This document shows positions 45,810-56,184 of a stretch of DNA of 64,000 bases, piece by piece. The number at the start of each line of letters is the position of its first letter. Position 1 is the first letter of the stretch. The stretch comes from Achatina immaculata (Eukaryota; Mollusca; Gastropoda; Stylommatophora; Achatinidae): positions 31,930,814-31,994,813 of the forward strand of contig CM019691.1 of the NCBI GenBank assembly GCA_009760885.1, read 5' to 3'. The notes beneath the pieces are model-generated. The model did no database searches. It saw nothing but the letters and a program-made list of their open reading frames with translations, and was not told the origin of the DNA. The position numbers and the translations under genes were made by a program.

Positions 45810-46063
45810 CCTGTTTTTATATGTTTGATCCATCTCTGTGTAAACCATTACCCACTCCCCGCGTGATTGGTTAGCATCTTTCGTAGGTGATTGGTTAGCA
45901 TCTTTCGTAGGTGATTGGTTAGCATCTTTCGTAGGTGATTGGTTAGCATCTTTCTTAGGTGGCTTGCCATTGCAGCAGAAAAACTGCATCCAATGCTTAA
46001 AAAATGACACGCGAATCCTTCCCTTAGCCAGTTTTGGAGGATCTACAGCTCTACCGCTTCCAT

Positions 46064-46107
<44 letters not shown>

Positions 46108-46112
46108 CTCAC
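45810..46112 (-). CDS. Candidate exon with KDANQSPT repeats
   Basis: An open minus-strand frame reads GRAVDPPKLAKGRIRVSFF, then HWMQFFCCNGKPPK, then four in-frame 8-residue units KDANQSPT from a 24-bp repeat (45860-45960), then GEWVMVYTEMDQTYKNR. A splice-donor-like GTGAGC follows at 45804-45809. The 5' side runs into a (GA)n tract that encodes meaningless Arg-Glu repeats, so the true start is either the Met before QFFCC or an unseen splice site. I do not recognise a family. It could equally be a chance frame over a minisatellite. Confidence 0.3.
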
Positions 46113-47135
46113 AATTACGGCCAGTGGATTGACTGCTGCAAGGAAAACTGTTTACTGTTATACAGTAGGAGGCAAACATGGAGGCCTCTTGTATGTCCAT
46201 CTAACATTTTGTTTTAAATTATTTCTTACTTTCATTTTCATTCGCTGCATATGAATATAGTTATTCACGAACAAATTTCTTAATGGTTTGAACAAGAAGG
46301 AATTTATTTTCCATTTGCTCAGTTTCGGCTAGACTATATTTTAATATGTAGGACTTAGGAAGAAATCAGGATTTATCTATTTATTGGAATATGTAGGACT
46401 TATGATGGAAATCAGGATTTATTTATTTACTGGAAACAGTGAGGAGTTCCCACAGGGTACGATAAGAAAAGAATAGCACTTCCAGTGACGTAAAATGTTA
46501 TTAACTTTAATAACGCATTAAATGTCCAAGTTTCTGCAATTTTGCCGAGTCCCCTTTCAGAACTTTAAAAATCTATAATGATTAAGCCCGATTTCTCACG
46601 ATAAATACCTGGAAACCACTTACCACGGCGTCCTAGCGTGCTTTAGGGAAAGCAGAACTTTCCGATACCAGTCCTTTAAATGGTAACTTCATATCTTGCA
46701 AGTTGCAGATAAAAGTAAAAACAAGGATTCGACGTATAAAATAGTATATAGATTGTTAACGTGATTCACTTTTGCAGTAAGCTACCACGTTACAATGTAT
46801 TAAATCTGTATGGCTGTGGAGGCCTACCCTTTTGTATTCTAGAGTAGGCCTACGGCCTTTCAATGTTTTTCTAACATATTTAGAAGGAAGCAAAAACTGT
46901 GTAAGACAATCTCAGACTCTGAATGATGATGGAGTTAGAAAACAGTGAGGCTGGTGGAGATGACCTAGACAAATTCAGAGCTGATGAATTCACTTGTAAA
47001 AACACAAATAAAGTTACTACAGCAAAGCTGTTTAAAAGTTTAAGGATTAAAGCAGGAAAAAAAATTAGGGGTAGTCTTAATTCAAATTTTGCTTTCGCTT
47101 TTTTTTCCTTTACTGTGTACAAGCATGTTCATTGT
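46113..47135. other. No gene recognised
   Basis: AT-rich. A + frame from about 46923 (MMMELENSEAGGDDLDKF and onward) has coding-like composition for about 60 codons but no homology I know and no clear donor. Confidence 0.4.
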
Positions 47136-47269
47136 TGTCAGTGCCTTTCTGAATCTCTATATAGCGTCTTCATGTTTTTTCCCTTGAGGAAATTGGCCCA
47201 GAAAGGGGGGGGGGGGAAAGAGAGAGAGAGAGAGGGAAGGGAAGGGAAACGAATGGGTAAGGCACATGG

Positions 47270-48115
47270 ACTCGACTTAACCCCATATTTCTTTGCTAAC
47301 GGCATGAAGCTTGCCCAGTTTAATATGGCTGACTCTACCAATGTTAGATTTCCATAGACGGCCACAGTGACAGCAAGCAATATTTGTGTTGCGACGTCGA
47401 GTTTCTCTGCACTTTGATCTTTCAGTTTCAAGTTTAGTCCTCCTTTCCTTCTCAAATGATGCTGCTCCCTTGCCCCGAATCGCTTTCCACGCGTCTCGGT
47501 CTTTCGCAAGGTCTTCCCAGACTTTCATAAAAGTCTCACATTAATGACTTACAAATATCTTTATGTCGGCCATTTGGTCTCCTTTCCGCCATAAGTTTGC
47601 CATACAAAAACCTGCTTGTGAAAACTGCTGCCATCCATTCTTTGTTCCCAGCAAACTCAATTTTCTGCTATTTCCATCATAACTGATGGAAGCTTAGCAC
47701 CCTACAGAACCCCATAGATTGCTACTTTATCTTACCACTTTATGTTTATTATTCTGTCAAGGCAGCGAAGATGGAAATTATTAAGCCCCCCCCCCCCCCA
47801 ATTTCTTGCATTTAATGTCTACGTTTCGGATCTATATTTAAACACAGACAGACAGACAGACAGACAGAGGTCTGATAAATCATAAGTTGTCTTCAATGCC
47901 GGCTGCTCCATGCCCTTTTCCTTAGTGTGCCAAAAGTTGTAGCTGCCCTTCCTATCCGTGTACTGATTTCTTCGTCCAGGGAGAATGTGTAAGTAAATAC
48001 ATATTCAAGATGGGTGAACCTGTCCACTGATTCAAGCTGGTTCACATTGAATGTTTTGACAGATCGGTGTCGTTATAGCTTGCCCTAGAACCATTGTCCT
48101 TGTTGACACTTATAA
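47270..48115 (-). mobile_element. LINE with C-terminal C2H2-like finger, internally deleted
   Basis: The 5' part on the minus strand (about 48110-47830) reads an ESVDRFTHLEYVFT block and EEISTRIGRAATTFGTLRKR, typical of the RT thumb of one invertebrate LINE group. The 3' part (47528-47277) reads LAKDRDAWKAI, then EKERRTKLETERSK, and a zinc-finger-like CCHCGRLWKSNIGRVSHIK. This is the known C-terminal layout of that group. Sequence between is partly lost. Confidence 0.75.
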
Positions 48116-49226
48116 TCGCCGACAACAAATCACATGCTCTAGCCACACTGATTAACAATCTACAGAGTCGTCTTGCTGTGAGCCACAAGGGCTGCTTTTG
48201 TTAACAATTAGGAGTTTCTTTGATAGTGAAGCCTTCAATGAGTGTCTGGTCGAAATCACCATGGAACGAGGTCATTGTGTGTAAATTCCTCCGCTCAGTT
48301 AAACAATAAGCCATAGAACCATGCTCGACCGAATGCAGCATACCAGATATTCTCATACTAAAGACAGCGTTTCCTACGTCCGAATAATTCATTCCCCCCC
48401 AAAACCTGTAATAAATTTCAGTAGACCCAATGCGTTGTAATAAATGTCAGTTTTGTGTGGGTAGTTTCGACTCTAATTTTATTTCCAGCTTCGGTTACGC
48501 TACACGTGATTGGTCGATACCAGAATCTCCTTTTACACTAACCCATTTTTTCTTTTCATTGTACTCGCCCGGTGATGCAGATCTACGTCGTCTGCAGCCA
48601 CAATGGGCGTGTTATCGTTATATTATCAACGAAATTATGTGAGGATTCTTTTCCCAGTGACAGTTGTGCTTCTTATTCTCACTATAGTTTATATACAGAC
48701 ACTTGATCGATTTCCTGCAGGACCAGATCTGTGCGGTTTCTTGAAAGGTAGATATTAAATTTTACGTTGACTACTTTAGAAAATTGCATGCAGTTCCACT
48801 ATGTCCCGCCGGGTTTTTTGTGTCCATATTTTTTTTACACCACATGGCATACTTCTCACAGGATTTTAGGTGAAGCGAATAATTCAGATTTATAGATAAT
48901 AGAATTCAAATTCATTAGAAAAATCAGTATAGGTGTTGGCTCCATCGGTCTTCTCTGCACTTTTTATGATGAGCAATCCTATTGAACGTATTCTTCTATA
49001 TGTGCACATGTTGGTCAAGCCGATCTTGACCATGTTGAAAAGATGATAGCTTTTGTGATCGATATGAGCCGAAAAATGATCACTTGCTCCACCCTATGGA
49101 GTTGATAGTGGACATCATATTTCTGGTGGCCAGGTATTCTTTAATTCATTTAATCTTGTATGCTATTTTTATCATCGACTTAGCCTCTTCATATGTCATA
49201 TGAATTAACTCAGATTCATAGATATA
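48116..49226. other. No gene confirmed
   Basis: Contains one possible mini-exon (about 48581-48639, + strand) with a pyrimidine-rich acceptor and GTGAGG donor. Its phase does not fit the next METTL24-like exon. The rest shows nothing recognisable. Confidence 0.4.
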
Positions 49227-49478
49227 AGTAAAGGTAATCATGTCATGCCTTAGGAAGCACATAGGAGTATGGTGTTAGCGCCCATATTTTCCTTGACCTG
49301 TCAGCACACTAGAGGGTGATATGGTCAGTATCACGCCTGGCCACCTTTCCTTCCCCAACTCCAGAAGAAGTCAGGTACCCATTTCTGCAGCTGGATGACT
49401 GGGGTGCCTCCGGCCGGATTTGAACCCCCGACCATGAAAGACCAGTGCACTAACCACTTCGCCACTTAGACAGTAGAG
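49227..49478 (-). mobile_element. tRNA-derived SINE, copy 2
   Basis: On the minus strand, the A box TGGCGAAGTGGTTAGTGC and B box GGGTTCAAATCC are followed by AAATGGGTACC, CGTGATACTGACCATATCAC, GGGCGCTAACACC and a terminal GATTACCTTTACT. The module order is the same as in copy 1. An (AT)n run (49488-49515) lies just upstream of the head, as in copy 1. Confidence 0.85.
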
Positions 49479-49482
49479 ATAA

Positions 49483-49515
<33 letters not shown>

Positions 49516-49517
<2 letters not shown>

Positions 49518-50379
49518 GTGGAAGCCATGTTGAGTCGATAGCTGTTTAATAAACTACTGTATTTCGCTGTTTGTTGTCATGTCATTGTTGATAAATTCTC
49601 AGATATCAGTGAAAGATTGTCGCTTTTTTTCACTATTGTCATATAACATTTTCATGTGCTTGGAGGCATGGATAATAACAGAAACAAAACAAAACAAAAC
49701 AAAACAAAAACTACAATACATTTGGCATCACGTGATAAATGTATTTTAGAACTAAAGTAATAACTAGGATAAATGTCGACAAGTTACACAATATGCCTGA
49801 ACAGTTAACATTGCAAGTCAAGTGTTACTAAACGTTTAAAAACTTTTTGATATTCACAATTTAAATACAGGATGTCCACACACAAACACATACACAAACA
49901 AAAAACTCCAATATCTGAATTTGACATATTTCTCGCACATTTAAAAACGCAGCCTTGGTACAGGAAATAAAAAGATCAGCTAAACATTTGCCAGCTTTTA
50001 CTTAAAACAATGTGATTGTAGAACATCAATACATTTTTTTTAAACTGAGACTTTGCATCACCATAAGAAGAAGTACAGGTTAGGAAATGTTGCAAAAACA
50101 AAATCTATCAAGACTATGCAAATTAACTTCAGAATCGGAGTGTTATTTTAAGAAAAAGCTCTGAATGATAAATCCTTGCCTAAGTTACATCAGCACTTCC
50201 TCTAACAGGCAGTTTACATAATATTTTCAGCCAAAAACTGGAGTTATATTTTTGTACACCCTGTATGATATTTTGTTGTTGTTGTTGTTAGTGGTTCATT
50301 GTGGTGGGTAAAGGAAGCTCTAATATTACTATTAATATTATATTATTTGCTTAAGCACGAGAGCAGCACTGTTGGAAGC
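49516..50379. other. No gene; short simple repeats
   Basis: Contains (AAAAC)n at 49683-49709 and (TTG)n at 50275-50288. No coding block seen. Confidence 0.5.
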
Positions 50380-50658
50380 AGTCTAACTTCTTATAGTGTA
50401 AAACAATCTTAACTTTTTATAGGGTAAAACAATCTTAACTTCTTATAGTGTAAAGCAGTCTTAACTTCCTGTAGTGTAAAGCAATCTTAACTTCTTATAG
50501 TGTAAAGCAATCTTAAATTATTATAGTGTAAAGCAGTCAGACTTGTAAAGCAGTTTAACGTCTTATAGTGTAAAGCAGTCCAGTTCTTATACATAGTGTA
50601 AAGCAGTCCAATTCTTATACTGTAAAGCAGTCCAGATCTCATAGTGTACAAGGCCTGT

Positions 50659-50660
<2 letters not shown>
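50380..50660. repeat. 25-bp satellite, left degenerate part
   Basis: Diverged units of TCTTATAGTGTAAAGCAGTC type, the same family as 51655-52080. A (GA)n tract (50662-50693) closes this part, next to the mariner insertion. Confidence 0.85.
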
Positions 50661-50689
<29 letters not shown>

Positions 50690-50696
<7 letters not shown>

Positions 50697-51640
50697 AGAC
50701 TTTGCAAAAAAAAAAAATAATAATAAATAAATGTCAGACTTATCTCTTTCGAAATAGTTCCCTCCAGTATTGATATACAGCTCCCAACATATTTTCAAGT
50801 TCTTGAAAGCGTCCTGGAACTTGATTTCTGGGATAGCATACATATCTCGTATCGAATTTTCCTTGATCTCTTCTATGGTCTGAAATCGACGACCATTAAA
50901 GATGGATTTCATTTGGGGACAAACAAACAAAAAAGCTATGCAGGGACCAAATCCGGAGAGTACGGCGGTTGTGGGACAAGAGTCGTCGCGTGCTTTGTTA
51001 AAATATTACGTATATACAGTGATATGTATGTAGGTGCATTGTCGTAGTGCAGTGTCCAGGTTTGTTTGCCCATGCTTCCGGCTTCTTTCTTCAGACTGTC
51101 CCTCTCATGCGCCTCATGACATCCAAGTAGAACTCTGTCTGACTGTGTGGAACAAATTCATGATAGGCAGTGGCCTTCAATAAAAGTTTTTTTTAAAGAC
51201 AGTGGACAGAACTTTCACATTTGAGCGAGTCTAGCAGGGTTTTTTTTTCCGGGGTGATGTTGTTCCAACCAACTGTGACGATTGCCTTTTTTTTGTTTCG
51301 ACATCATAGTCGTAAATCATATTTCGTCCCCTGTTATGAGATTTTTCGGAAAATTTTCATCAGCATTCGAACGATCAAACACTTCCTGTCTGAATGTCAC
51401 TCGATTCTCGTCTTGTTCAGCACGACGCGTTTTCAATTTTTCTCTTAAAATTGCGTGGCACGAACTGTTACAAATTCCTGCTTCCTCTGGCGCGTTACGG
51501 ACAGCCAGACGATGACTAATGGTCGTGACGTGATGCGGCTGTTATTAGAATAAAGATCCTGGTCACTGTTACACATACATGCAGTAGCTAGCTCGATGCC
51601 TTACTTTGCTGCTGCACCATGTTAAAAGTCCGCTTTCTTT
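50690..51640 (-). mobile_element. Degenerate mariner transposon inside the 25-bp satellite
   Basis: Minus-strand blocks in order: HRLAVRNAPEEAGICNSSCH, then FDRSNADENFPKN, the first catalytic region ITGDEIWFTT (reading differs by frame), a TNLDTALRQCTYIH block, and the C-terminal KFQDAFKNLKICWELYINTG with GGNYFE. These are mariner transposase signatures. Several stops and frameshifts. The sequence near 51623-51650 (CCGCTTTCTTTTTGGACAGG) looks like one terminal repeat. Confidence 0.83.
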
Positions 51641-51654
51641 TTGGACAGGCCTGG

Positions 51655-52080
51655 TAAGCAGTCCAACTTCTTATAGTGAAAAGCTCTCCAGCTTCATGCA
51701 GTGTAAAGCATGCCAGCTTCTTGTAGTGTAAAGCAGGCCAGCTTCTTGTAGTGTAAAGCAGGCCAGCTTCTTGTAGTGTAAAGCAGGCCAGCTTCTTGTA
51801 GTGTAATGCAGGCCAGCTTCTTGTAGTGTAATGCAGGCCAGCTTCTTGTAGTGTAAAGCAGGCCAGCTTCTTGTAGTGTAATGCAGGCCAGCTTCTTGTA
51901 GTGTAATGCAGGCCAGCTTCTTGTAGTGTAAAGCAGGCCAGCTTCTTGTAGTGTAATGCAGGCCAGCTTCTTGTAGTGTAAAGCAGGCTAGCTTCTTGTA
52001 GTGTAAAGCAGGCCAGCTTCTTGTAGTGTAATGCAGGCCAGCTTCTTGTAGTGTAAAGCACCACACCTTCTTTTAGTGCA
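51655..52080. repeat. 25-bp satellite, homogeneous core
   Basis: About 16 copies of GCCAGCTTCTTGTAGTGTAA followed by AGCAG or TGCAG, with an exact 25-base period. The only frequent change is GTAAAGC to GTAATGC. Diverged copies of the same unit occur at 50380-50660 and 52555-52650. Confidence 0.96.
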
Positions 52081-52099
52081 GAGGTACAGGTTCAAAGGT

Positions 52100-52553
52100 T
52101 CAAAATCAGACATCAGTATGTTTACTAATAGTTCCCATCAAGTGTTGGTTCTTTACAATGAGTTTTCTGCCACATATTTCAGGTTTCCTACCAGCACCCT
52201 TAATTTGTCCTAGCTCCAGTAATCTCTTCACAGTTACACGGTTCTTCCATTCCCGCTCTTCATTTTTCCGCAGTTTTCCAAATGCGGCTTTAATAATGTT
52301 ACACTTGTCCATCCTCAGCCTGCCATTTATTTTAGCTTGTCCAGCAAGTCTATCTGCCACTTCATTACCATATACTCCCGCATGCCCTGAACAATAAAAC
52401 CACATTAGGCTCATCACAGTCGACTGGCTTAACAGATGATCCCATTCTTGTCGAAGCATTTTTTTTTCAGTCTTACGAAGATTACTCTGTAAATCCGTCA
52501 CATTGACGCCATGAACTACATCATGGGCAATTAGCCATTTCATTGCCGTCAGT
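52100..52553 (-). mobile_element. LINE RNase H fragment inside the 25-bp satellite
   Basis: A 145-codon minus frame contains SLMWFYCSGHAGVYGNEVAD followed by RLAGQA, the signature of the RNase H domain of jockey/I-type non-LTR elements (HxGVxGNExAD). The basic tail GRKPEICGRKLIVKNQHL follows. The reading frame is intact over this segment. Satellite units lie on both sides. Confidence 0.85.
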
Positions 52554-52554
52554 G

Positions 52555-52650
52555 GTTGAAGTGTAAAGCAGTACAGCTTCTTATAGTGTAAATAGTCCAG
52601 CTTCTTATAGTGTAAAGCAGTCGAACTTCATATAGTATAAGGAGTGTCAA
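52555..52650. repeat. 25-bp satellite, right remnant
   Basis: Three to four diverged units (GTGTAAAGCAGTACAGCTTC), continuing the array after the RNase H fragment. Confidence 0.85.
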
Positions 52651-53882
52651 CCTTAAGGAATGTCAGCTTTGACATCCTCTGGTCAAACCAAAAAAACATA
52701 AGTGCCCAATGATTGTGCCATGGAATTTTATCTCAAACTAGAGTACTTACCTGCAGTGTGAAGAACACTATGGCACAAGACTGTCAGTGTAGTAAAGAGA
52801 AATCAGGATACTCGTGTCAAAATCAGTTTCTTGCATGGATTGTGATTTCTTTTCCTATATGCATTGTTAGAGTCATTGATTCCCCCACTACACTCGTGCT
52901 CCATTTAAGACATACATCTGCTCTTTGTTTTTCTTCATATGGTTATAACATGTGCAGTTGATTCATGAAGTTAAAACAGCTGAACAGCATCAAAGGTACT
53001 AAGCAAGCTACTAAAAACCACTATTGTTTATACTTGCAGCTGAAGACATTGCTGGTTAAAAAAAAAATCACCATGGCAATATGTGACCCAGCAATCAGTG
53101 CAATTGTATAAAGCCAGTAATTTTCAGAAAAGATATTGGTTTATTTGCTTCTTGGTCATTATTTATATTTTGGTGAAAAGAATTGTTGATTGGAAATTTA
53201 AAATTATTCTCTTATACTTACTGTCAGATTTACATTTTGAATTGAAATTGTGTTTGTTGCACCTTGAGCTTGAGAAGAACAATAGTTCTTGAATAGTTTG
53301 ATACCTAGAGTAGGAGTTTTCTGTGGTGTATTTTTTTCTTTCTATCTTTCTTTCTTTTTAAATTTTTGGGACAGACCAGAGAAGTGAGTTTTTCGTTGAA
53401 GGTTCAACCCCATTCCTTTGGGAAAATATCAGTCTTGAAACCATTGCTTAAACTGAAGTAACACACTATGGAGATGTTGTAGGGTCTTGATCAGTTGTAG
53501 ATCATCAGTGTTGATGGCTCAGTGATCTTTTAAACATAGTAGGCATCACCATAATATATTTATAAAATAAATATTGTAAAACAAAAAAAATAAATGTCAA
53601 GTTAACCATTTGTCAGTGTAGTGCACAAAAGTGATAGTAAAAGTACTATTTTATAGTCAAAAGCATATTTTTTCTGTTGAAGCTTCTATCTGTTATTATA
53701 TCTGTGATTGAGATGTTAGCTGTCAGTGCAGTGAAGTCTTGAAGCTCAGCCAGCAAGGAAAATGGGAAGTAGGCTATTGGATACAATGGCTTGTTAGAAT
53801 CCATGGAGCTGATCCAAGAATTAGGCTTCTGTGCAAATCTGCCACCATGGGGAACACTCTGGACCCCAGTGTCTACTAGCCA

Positions 53883-53919
<37 letters not shown>

Positions 53920-53934
53920 CCTTAAGTGCACATG
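52651..53934. other. No gene recognised
   Basis: AT-rich. A fragment near 53470-53510 resembles the end of dispersed repeat R1 (GGAGATGTTGTAGGGTCTTG). A (CT)n run is at 53884-53917. Confidence 0.45.
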
Positions 53935-54395
53935 GGGCTTCCGCAAGGGTTTTCGACAAATGCCTGTCCTTTGCCTTTTTTTTGTTCTTGCCCAGGTGAG
54001 CCCACTATTGCTCAACATCCTCTCTGTTGTTCTTCTCCGTGTCTCTTTTGGTCTATCCTTGCTTCTTTTCCCCCGAGGTGCCCATCTTAGTGCTATTTTT
54101 GGTAGTTGTCAGTCATTCGGAACACATGTCCCAACCATCGCCAGCTTCATTCCTCAATAATTGCTGTCAGTGGCTTCATCTGCATTTCTGCCAACAAGAT
54201 ATTTTTGTTATGGTGTTTGGCCAAAATATTTTCTAATTCTTCGTCTGGAAAGAATTCAACTTGTTTTCTATGGTTTTGGTGATTTTCCAGCATTCACTTC
54301 CATAGAATAGTACACTTAGAACATTATTCTTAAATATCCTGATTTTCCTTTTCATGGCCAGACTAAGTGAGCACAAAATCTGGGCTTGTAGCACA
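53935..54395 (-). mobile_element. LINE 3' fragment
   Basis: The minus strand gives KIRIFKNNVLSVLFYGSECW (RT thumb), then a QQWAHLGKNKKKAKDRH-like end. Frameshifts and stops are present. The minus-strand tail meets the (GA)n run of 53884-53917. Confidence 0.72.
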
Positions 54396-54504
54396 ATGAA
54401 GATGTATGATAAAGTCTCAGCAAACCCTGACCCACTGGCCTAGACAGTTGTCTTGTCCCTCTTTTGCTGGCTTTGATAACTGTACTGTCCCTACTGCACT
54501 GGCT

Positions 54505-54690
54505 TTAATACATAAATAGAAGGAAGAAGATCAAGAGGAAGACCAAGAGAAATGATACTGGACAGTCTGACGGGATGGTGTGAGAGGAGATCACCAACTG
54601 AACTGATGGCCTGCATGAAGGATCGGGTACTCTGGAGAAGCATAATAGCCAACGCCAGTTGGCACGGCACCTGATGATGATGATGATGCC
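54505..54690 (+). mobile_element. LINE 3' end with (GAT)n tail
   Basis: The + strand gives a GRRSRGRPRE block, then MILDSLTGWCERRSPTELM and a final SIIANASWHGT before stops and (GAT)n. Only the last part of the element is kept. Same group as 1928-2255 and 19480-20205. Confidence 0.82.
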
Positions 54691-55634
54691 CCTCTTTCAC
54701 TGGCCTTGATAGTCCTTCTCTCACTTGCTTTGATATGTGTGCTGTCTTTCTTTCACTGACCTCGATAAATGTGCTGTCTCTTTTTCACTGACTTTTGTGA
54801 CTTTTGCCTCTCAAATACTGACATCTGTGCTTCCTAGATATGTGCTTAAGAATCCACAAATTCCAAATTCTTATTACAACTCTGATTTTACCACATTTGG
54901 AAACAGGGAGGCTTGTGCACAGCAGTGTACCAGAGCAAATTATTTGCCACATCTTTGAATTCGACTCCTCAATTTTATACTGTTAGATTTCCAGTTACAG
55001 GGAGGATGAAAAGTCCCATTACTGCAGAGATCATGTTGGAACTCACACTGACGTCCTAGATCCATAACAGGTTCATTCATCAATATAACATTTTTTTTAA
55101 AATCACGCTACACATAACAACAGGTGCAGTGGCACTTTTTGCCAACACCGAACATTCTTCGTTCAGTGTTGTTGCAGCATGTAGGTTCTGCCTCATAGAA
55201 TCTGACTTCACAATGTTGTTGCATATCTTAGATTCTGCCTCATAGGATCTGACTCCATAGTGTTGTTGCAGATATAGATTCTGCCTCATATGTAGACCTA
55301 ATAGCCATGTCTAGTTGTATATATAATAATATCTTGGGCACACTGAATACGTATTTTGACAGGTGCCTGTTTTCAGCTAGTCATGTAAAAGTTGTTTCTG
55401 TAATGCTCCAGTTCTTTACAGGAAACAGGTCGTTGGCCTATCCTCCAACCTCCACAGATGCCTCTTACAGCATACTTGGAAGGTGGCAGTGGTCCTATTC
55501 TTTTCTCCCCAGATCTAGGCCCCAGTAACCACAAGTAATCTATGAACTACTGCTTAAGGAGGATGTTAAACATTAAATGGCAGGACAAGATCAGGAACGA
55601 AGAGGTCTGGGAAAGGGCAGGATAATAACCTATG
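54691..55634. other. No gene; short local repeats
   Basis: Near 55165-55300, three degenerate repeats of ATAGATTCTGCCTCATAG type occur about every 45-60 bases. No coding block recognised. Confidence 0.45.
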
Positions 55635-55912
55635 AGCTTGCAAATCATATCTAGGAAATGGAGGTGGATTGGCCACACTCTGAGAAAACCTGACACCAGC
55701 ATAGCAAGACAGGCACTAACATGGAATCCTCAAGAAAATAGAAAACGAGGAAGACCTAGACTTACTTGGAGAAGAGAAATTATGACAGTGCTCAGAGACA
55801 AGGGATATACATGGAAGGAAGCAGAGGATAATTCCAAGAACAGAGATGACTGGAGACCTTTTATTCATGGCCTGTGCTCTCAAGGGAGTGAAAGGCGATA
55901 ATGATGATGTAA
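55635..55912 (+). mobile_element. LINE 3' end
   Basis: An open + frame reads ISRKWRWIGHTLRKPD, then QALTWNPQENRKRGRPRLTW, then DNSKNRDDWRPFIHGLCSQG and a stop, followed by GATAATGATGATG. This is the RT C-terminus of a non-LTR element. The frame is intact over 89 codons. Confidence 0.85.
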
Positions 55913-56051
55913 AAGTTGTCAGTAGTAGAAGGGTGTTTGACACATGAAAACACCAAATGAGTTCTCACAAGTGTTTCAGCTGTTTGAAGTATTTTTAAAA
56001 TCGTGTTCTAGCCATGCAAGATAAGCAATCAGTATTGTTTCTATACTGTAG

Positions 56052-56112
56052 ACAAAGATGGCCGCAAGAATGTCAGCAGGCAGTGGTGGGAATGGGCTTG
56101 CCTTATTGAACG
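56052..56112 (+). CDS. METTL24-like methyltransferase, upstream exon
   Basis: This 61-base exon lies between a CTATACTGTAG acceptor and a GTGAGT donor. It reads KDGRKNVSRQWWEWACLIE plus a split Arg codon (phase 2 out), which joins in frame to the next exon. The reading frame, not the internal ATG, decides it: read from its ATG the exon would shift out of phase with the next one. Its entry phase needs an upstream exon that I did not find. It ends 71 bases before a mariner insertion in the next intron. Confidence 0.7.
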
Positions 56113-56184
56113 GTGAGTAACTTAATACCAATCCACAATCAGTTCATTTTATAGGATTTCTGGAAAGTGTGTGATAAAGTATTA

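Noticed and set aside
46923..47110. Coding-like + frame MMMELENSEAGGDD
   Set aside because: There is no known homology, donor or conserved partner, and the region is next to LINE debris.
48581..48639. Mini-exon with acceptor GGTGATGCAG and donor GTGAGG, possibly part of the METTL24-like gene
   Set aside because: It exits in phase 2, but the exon at 56052 needs phase 1 entry. No family match was recognised, so it is not linked without RNA evidence.
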